Below, in pieces: positions 62,195 through 64,000 of a stretch of 64,000 nt of DNA. The DNA is from an uncultured Coriobacteriaceae bacterium (GTDB lineage: Bacteria; Actinomycetota; Coriobacteriia; Coriobacteriales; Atopobiaceae). The stretch is taken from NCBI GenBank assembly GCA_947426865.1, contig CANEFS010000001.1, forward strand, positions 124,001 to 188,000, in the 5' to 3' direction. Position 1 is the stretch's first letter, and every line of letters starts with the position of its first letter. Made by a program: the position numbers and the translations under genes. Below the pieces are notes generated by a model, which saw nothing but the letters and a program-made list of their open reading frames with translations, was not told the DNA's origin and did not search any database.

Positions 62195-64000
62195 TGCCAG
62201 CAGGAATGGGACCTGGATCCAAACAAACGACCGAGAGGGCAAAGGACTTTAAGGGAACAATCTTTACCCTCTTGCGCTACATGAGAGGCCACAGCATTGC
62301 CGTCGCCTTCGCTCTCATCTGCGCCATTGCAAGCACGGCTTTCAACGTAATCGGTCCTGACATCTTAGGAAAAATCACGACGAAAATATTTGAGGGCCTC
62401 ATGGGGAGAGTCCAAGGCGGCGCAGGCATCGACTTCGAAGGCATCGGCAAGATTATGGCTATCCTTATCTGCCTTTACCTGGCCTCTTGTCTCTTCTCTT
62501 TCATCCAAGGCCTTCTGATGACGAGTGTGACGCAAAAAATCTGCTTTAAGCTGCGCGCCCAAATCGTAAACAAAATCGCCCACGTCCCCATGGAATACTT
62601 CGAGGACCACTCAAAAGGCGACGTCTTAAGCCGCATCACCAACGACGTCGATACGCTGGGTGCCTCGCTCAACCAGACCATCTCGCAGGTCATCACCTCA
62701 GTCACGCAGATGATTGGCGTTACCATCATGATGTTTGTCATCTCGCCGATTCTCGCGGGTCTCACCCTGCTCGTCATTCCGGTGTCGCTCGTGCTTGTCG
62801 GCATCGTCGTGCACTTCTCGCAAAAATACTTCGTCGCCCAGCAAACCAAGCTCGGAGACGTCAACGGCGTCGTCGAGGAGGACATTGGCGGCCACACCAT
62901 CATTCAACTTTTCAACCGAGAAAAGAAGAGCGAGTCGGCCTTCAACCTCATCAACGACGACCTCTACAACAGCGCTTGGAAAAGTCAGTTCCTCTCCGGT
63001 TTGCTGCAGCCTGTCATGATGTTCGTCTCGAACATGGCCTACGTGATGGTGGTTGTGGTCGGAGCGATGCTCGCCGTCGCGCAAATGATTACGGTCGGAG
63101 ACATCCAGGCATTCATGCAATACGCTCGCAACTTTACGACACCCATCACGCAGCTCGCCAACGTTTCGAACATGCTCCAGTCGATGGCAGCCTCCGCCGA
63201 GCGCGTCTTTGAATTCCTCGCCGCCCCGGACGAGGCCGAGCCAGAAGTTCCCGAGAAACCCAAGCTGGTAAACGGCGCGGTGTCTTTCTCGAATGTGGAA
63301 TTTGGCTACGTGCCTGACCAAACGGTCATTACCGACTTCACCTCCGCGGCAAAGCCAGGGCAAACCATCGCCATCGTGGGTCCCACTGGAGCCGGCAAGT
63401 CGACGCTCATGAAACTGATGCTTCGCTTCTACGACGTGCGAAAAGGCTCGGTATCGGTGGATAATTTGGACGTTAAAAAGTGGGAGCGCGCCACGCTTCG
63501 CAAAAACTTTGGCATGGTGCTTCAAGACTCCTGGCTTTTTGAGGGAACTATCAGGGAAAACGTCCGCTACGGGCGTCTGGACGCGACCGATGAAGAGGTG
63601 GAAGAGGCTTGCAGAATTGCCTCCTGCGACCACTTTATTCACACGCTTTCAGGAGGTTACGATTTCTGCATCAACGAGGCGGCCACCAATATCAGCCAAG
63701 GCCAGCGCCAGCTCATCACGATTGCGCGCGCCGTTTTGGCCGACCGCCCCATCCTCGTGCTTGACGAGGCAACCTCAAACGTCGACACGCGAACCGAGGT
63801 TCTTATCCAGCGCGCGATGGACAAGCTTATGGAGGGGCGCACCAGCTTTGTCGTGGCCCACCGCCTCTCGACCATCAAAAACGCCGACGTCATTCTCGTT
63901 ATGCGCGACGGCGATGTCGTCGAGACAGGCACGCACAAAGAGCTTCTCGCCGCTAACGGATTCTATGCCAACCTTTACAACTCGCAGTTTGCCGACTGCG
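62194..64000 (+). CDS. ABC exporter half-transporter, partner (3' truncated by window)
   Basis: 602 residues in the window with no stop yet. Six membrane helices, Walker A GPTGAGKST (~395), Walker B VLDEATSNVD and switch AHRLST are canonical, while the signature is ISQGQRQ instead of SGGQ. It therefore complements the upstream protein: one good and one degenerate ATP site. The start ATG overlaps the upstream stop (TAATG) and follows AAAGGAGGTGAT, a full match to the 16S rRNA tail. The substrate is unknown. Confidence 0.93.
   Translation, partial: MPAGMGPGSKQTTERAKDFKGTIFTLLRYMRGHSIAVAFALICAIASTAFNVIGPDILGKITTKIFEGLMGRVQGGAGIDFEGIGKIMAILICLYLASCLFSFIQGLLMTSVTQKICFKLRAQIVNKIAHVPMEYFEDHSKGDVLSRITNDVDTLGASLNQTISQVITSVTQMIGVTIMMFVISPILAGLTLLVIPVSLVLVGIVVHFSQKYFVAQQTKLGDVNGVVEEDIGGHTIIQLFNREKKSESAFNLINDDLYNSAWKSQFLSGLLQPVMMFVSNMAYVMVVVVGAMLAVAQMITVGDIQAFMQYARNFTTPITQLANVSNMLQSMAASAERVFEFLAAPDEAEPEVPEKPKLVNGAVSFSNVEFGYVPDQTVITDFTSAAKPGQTIAIVGPTGAGKSTLMKLMLRFYDVRKGSVSVDNLDVKKWERATLRKNFGMVLQDSWLFEGTIRENVRYGRLDATDEEVEEACRIASCDHFIHTLSGGYDFCINEAATNISQGQRQLITIARAVLADRPILVLDEATSNVDTRTEVLIQRAMDKLMEGRTSFVVAHRLSTIKNADVILVMRDGDVVETGTHKELLAANGFYANLYNSQFADC

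Overview
The window is a 64 kb, gene-dense stretch of bacterial chromosome of moderate G+C. It most resembles an actinobacterium of the class Coriobacteriia. The pointers are an actinobacterial-type integration host factor (mIHF) directly ahead of gmk, a primary sigma factor with a long Lys/Ala-rich N-terminal tail, the order scpA-scpB-rluB-cmk-plsC-ispH, the MEP isoprenoid route (IspH), and an anaerobe-style quinone-independent dihydroorotate dehydrogenase (PyrD with PyrK). I cannot name the species. No rRNA, prophage, insertion sequence or CRISPR array was seen. Almost every gene is on the + strand; only tRNA-Asn and rpmB are on the minus strand, so the window is probably one replichore read along its leading strand. 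Layout: 1-18 kb holds the end of leuS, a PASTA membrane protein, the rimP-nusA-infB-rbfA-nrnA-truB-ribF-dnaG translation/replication operon, rpoD, tRNA-Val and an ABC-F ATPase. 18-24 kb holds a site-2 protease, scpA/scpB, rluB, cmk, plsC, ispH and tRNA-Asn. 24.4-29 kb holds a regulatory-looking gap, then a polysaccharide exporter (permease plus ATPase) and two glycosyltransferases. 29-35 kb is the pyrimidine operon pyrR-B-C-K-D-F followed by pyrE. 35-38 kb holds mihF, gmk, rpoZ and thiI. 38-46 kb is rich in natural-transformation genes (comEA, comEC, comM, dprA) mixed with rplS, rnhB and a YraN-family gene. 46-64 kb holds two tandem flippase-like membrane proteins, gltX, a fused L-serine dehydratase, metK, priA, def, fmt, a thiamine pyrophosphokinase, rpmB and a heterodimeric ABC exporter cut by the window end. 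Two genome-scale patterns are not explained by the gene list. First, the octamer CCGAGAAA is strongly over-represented, in coding and non-coding DNA and on both strands, but about 2.5 times more often on the + strand. By eye there are about 50 copies, roughly one per 1.3 kb, which is the density of known DNA-uptake sequences, and the window also encodes uptake and recombination genes for transformation. Second, many intergenic spacers consist of short degenerate tandem repeats, each spacer having its own repeat family. Many housekeeping proteins (TruB, PriA, PyrC, IspH, DnaG, RpoD, IF-2, YraN) likewise carry low-complexity insertions or tails, as if replication slippage is tolerated or selected here.
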